In this document: positions 60,824 to 64,000 of the stretch, one piece after another
How the letters are laid out: each line of letters begins with the position of its first letter
Position numbering within the stretch: the first letter of the stretch is position 1
DNA from: Monomorium pharaonis
Taxonomy: Eukaryota; Arthropoda; Insecta; Hymenoptera; Formicidae
Assembly (NCBI RefSeq): GCF_013373865.1
Contig: NC_050468.1
Coordinates: 6,882,510 to 6,946,509, forward strand
Length of the DNA stretch: 64,000 nucleotides
Reading direction: 5' to 3'
The notes under the pieces: generated by a model
What the model was told of the DNA's origin: nothing
Databases searched by the model: none
The model's input: the letters and a program-made list of their open reading frames with translations, nothing else
Made by a program: the position numbers and the translations under genes

Positions 60824-62714
60824 GCCCGCTCCCCCGCTTCTCATAATGAGTTCGAGCGTGGAAATTTGCATGCGAATCTCGCTACGGCTGCCGACATACC
60901 GCAAAACCGCATCCGCGAAGTCATTCTCCGCTCCGAGCTATGCGGGCACGAAGAGATGAGGACCGGTTCGCCGTCCGTATGTATGTACGGATGCAATCGC
61001 GTGAATGCACCTGGCAGCGAAATTGGGTCACATGTCACGCCCGTCATCGCCATTCTGTAAACGTAAGAGTGAACTTCCGACTGTGTTTGCAACATCGACG
61101 ATAGCCAACTCGTTGCTGTTGCGACTATGTGAAAAACCGATATTAGTTATCGGTTGTTGATTGAATACAGCCCCCGGTAGAATAATTCCGGGACAGATAG
61201 CCGTACGAGGAGAGACGGCCATTGTGGATTCTCTGGTAATTGCCGGAGGCGATATGCATGAGTAGTTAGTATAACGTCATGGCGATTGATTGGAATTGTT
61301 CGCGATTAGCAAAACTTTAGTGGATATGTCAAAACATTCTTTATTCGTATTTTTTTCTTTCCGTCTGTATAACATGATGTTTCTCAATTAAACAAAATTA
61401 AAAGATTTTCAAATCAATGATGAAGTGCAAATTTATATAACTTTGTGAAAGATAATCGAATAATTTTTAGACTTATTTTAACACCTAATAAATTTTGCTT
61501 TCAAATTTTTTTCCTTTGCGAGACAAATTTGCTCACGAATTTTCCAAGTGTCATTATTTTCAAATCGTGATCGCGCAAAGTTGACAAAAATTTCAACTTT
61601 ATGTTAAGGCATACAATTAGGAAAAGGGTTTTTTTAAGTTTGACTGATACAATTTGAAGACTTAAAGTGCTCTTTTTGAAATACTCTTTTAGAAATTGAG
61701 ATACAATTTTTATCACAATTTGAAATGGCCAGTATATTTTCAACTTTTTACCACTGGAAAAATATTACCATCTGCATTGCATGTCGACTGTCTCAGAAAT
61801 TACGTACTTTCTCTAAAACGCAGGTACTACGAGAAATAATAACAGTTTGAATATATCAAGATGTAAGTGATTACTGAATTTTATACAAACGACTGGACAT
61901 TAAAAGAATTGTGGATTTATATTTCAGAGAGATGCAACTGAATAATACGATCTGTGCTCCAATTAATTCCAAGTAAAATTATGTGAACGAATTTCTAATC
62001 TGATCGCATAACTTTCGCGGACAGTCCTCTCGCAAATCCAAATTGCATTCGCAGCAATATAGTTCATTTCACTCGCATTATACTTGCGTGCGGACCAGTC
62101 CACGTGGCATCTGCGGCAGACACATTCCCGCCGCGCCGGGGACAGACGTGGCGCGTCGTCGTTTCTCGCGTGCACACGGCGAGCCCTAATTGATCGTATC
62201 TCCGTGCGCGCTTAATAGCCAAGCGCTTTTACCGCATCGGCGTTAAGTCGACGCGGCTCGCGGGCAGAATCGTGGACGGCAATCGCGTCCCGATTTCGCT
62301 GCGGATCAATTTACCTAACAAGAGCGAGAACGCGATAAAGTTGAACCGCGCGAACCCGCAATTAGCGTCTCCGGTGAAACGTCTTATAATCGCTTAATAA
62401 GCGTCTGTGTGCAAACAGCATCCGCTAATTGGGTAGACACAGGGCGTCGCGTGGCCGGCGATTAGCGCGAAAATCACGAGGCTTCCCAATGCGACACGAC
62501 GCGCCCGGCAGACGTCGTGGATTCGCGATACTACGTGGGAAAACTCTCTGTAACCGGTTTAACGACCGGCATTAAACGTCTACATGTGTAAACGATAAAC
62601 TTTTTCCACGCATTTTGCGGAGAATGGTCCACACCGCTCGGGCCGATAATACGCCAATAATAATTAGCATTAATTGTCGCAGATCTCTGAAAATTAGATA
62701 AGAGAATGAAAGGA

Positions 62715-62715
62715 T

Positions 62716-62751
<36 letters not shown>

Positions 62752-62752
62752 G
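62715..62752. repeat. Compound GT/GA microsatellite
   Basis: (GT)n running directly into (GA)n, about 38 bp. Confidence 0.92.
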
Positions 62753-64000
62753 AGGGCGGGGGGTGGAGGGTTGCATAAAAAAGAGCAAATCGACCGACGT
62801 TGATATACGCTTGATTACATTTCCCGTGAGATCTGCGGCGCGTAGTTCTGCATAAGTGAATGCGCTTTGACGAGACGCCGCTTACTTTCGATTATTTCTG
62901 CGCCGTCATGAATGAGACGTCCGGTATTCGCGCCGGCTACTCGCGGTAGTAACGCCATTTAAAATGCCGACGTGAGATACATATTATTCGACGTGTTACT
63001 CACGAAGGTAGAAAGTGCTCCGTTGAGCGCGTGATGCATCGCGATGCGTATACGCTCGAGAAGAAGCGAATACGCGTGCGTTTCGCCGTTCACCTTCGCC
63101 GGTCTCTGACAGAAGGTGACGAGGGTTAAAAGGTGGAATTAGAGGGGGCCTCTCAACCGAAGGTCAAGCTCGCGGGGGCTAGCACGGTCCAATGTTCGTT
63201 TCTGCATGCGTGCACGTGCGTATGCGCACGTGCGTGATGTACGTGCTCGCTATCGGGCCACCGATGCGCACGCTTCCATCGCGATTAATCGATAAACGCG
63301 CTTCGTTTCGGTAGCGAACGCGCGCTTCGATCGATCTTTGTATCTCGTAAAACGGATATTAATCGTAGAGACGTATTTAATGGTTCGACGAAGCATGCTG
63401 GCATTATTCATCGTAGAAATGATTTTTTTTTTTCTTATTATTCTATAGTTCAACATGACGTGCACGTTTGTTCAGCGAAGGAAATTGAACGTCGAATGCT
63501 ACTACTTGAATACTAATACACTAAAGTTGTATAATTAATTATTTTTCAGTCATGACATTTAATACCTAGTATAGCGCATAATTAATATATGGACGCATCA
63601 TATATCATAATATTATATATATATGTCGTTTATCAAAGTTATGTAATTAATACTTAGTTGTGACATCAATTAAGGTCTTAACGTATCGTACGAGAAAGAA
63701 AAAACCATTTCTTTTTTAGTAAATTTTTTACATATAATTATAATATTAACTTACCAAAAAGATTACATTTAATTACAAAATAATTTTATGAATTTTATTA
63801 TAGCACTGTCAATTGATTTTCGATTCGTCATAGAGCAGTTACTCAAGCTTACTTGGAGACGAACGATTCTCGATGAATCACATCGAGATTCGTTCAGCTG
63901 TCAAGTTTGTACAACTGATCCCGCACGATCCAATTACCGATTTCTGCTGGTATTCAATTCAGCTGTCAAATTAAAATGCCAATGGCTAAGGAATATCCTT

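Larger units (their letters stand above)
58458..64000. other. Non-coding stretch with microsatellites
   Basis: No supported gene. An open frame without paired splice sites runs from 59,148 to 59,540. CpG-rich blocks occur at 59,150-59,580, 60,830-61,230, 62,000-62,560 and 62,820-63,400. The last two have many TAATTA and CGCG words and read like conserved regulatory DNA, but this cannot be shown from one sequence. Confidence 0.45.

Noticed and set aside
1..64000. tRNA, rRNA or CRISPR features
   Set aside because: Scanning for GGTTCGAATCC-like T-arms, rRNA-like blocks and regularly spaced short repeats gave nothing convincing.

Overview
The window looks like nuclear DNA of a hymenopteran insect, most likely an ant. 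This is inferred from strong AT/GC patchiness without CpG depletion, small GT-AG spliced exons inside long non-coding stretches, many short palindromic DNA elements, and a GC-rich non-LTR retrotransposon whose ORF1 resembles the DUF4780-type proteins common in Hymenoptera. No prokaryotic operon, tRNA, rRNA or CRISPR array was seen.

Layout. 1-17,639: mostly non-coding, with CpG-rich patches and AT-rich islands, one clear palindromic MITE (10,813-10,994), a probable second one (8,492-8,930) and a stray copy of a dispersed repeat (3,280-3,475). 17,640-34,697: the accessory core, a segment of about 3.5 kb present three times in direct order (units A, B, C). Each unit carries a minus-strand, very AT-rich gene for a small OB-fold protein resembling RPA70 DNA-binding domains. 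Copy A (five coding exons, 250 aa) and copy B (244 aa) are intact by reading frame and splice sites. Copy C has lost exons 5-6 and keeps one OB fold (122 aa). The array was then invaded: a full-length 5.2-kb non-LTR retrotransposon with 13-bp target duplications sits between A and B, two copies of a GAGTGA-rich MITE lie in and upstream of A, and two further TIR elements lie in introns of C. 34,705-35,475: a degenerate tandem array of about 142-bp monomers. 40,928-41,670: a 743-bp foldback element with a perfect 9-bp target duplication.

44,003-58,457 holds plus-strand host exons with good splice signals. The best two (44,003-44,218 and 44,940-45,942) join in frame and encode a charged, serine-rich protein with a compact Cys/Asp cluster that I do not recognise. 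Two weaker candidates (50,627-50,755 and 58,335-58,457) may be downstream exons of the same gene, but one connection is out of phase. The rest reads as introns and intergenic DNA with microsatellites.

The most promising biology is the tandem OB-fold family: a probable single-stranded nucleic-acid-binding protein, two-domain in A and B, one-domain in C, with differing loop lengths between copies. The second item is the retrotransposon's ORF1/ORF2 junction, where a TAGTG overlap follows a long perfect hairpin.
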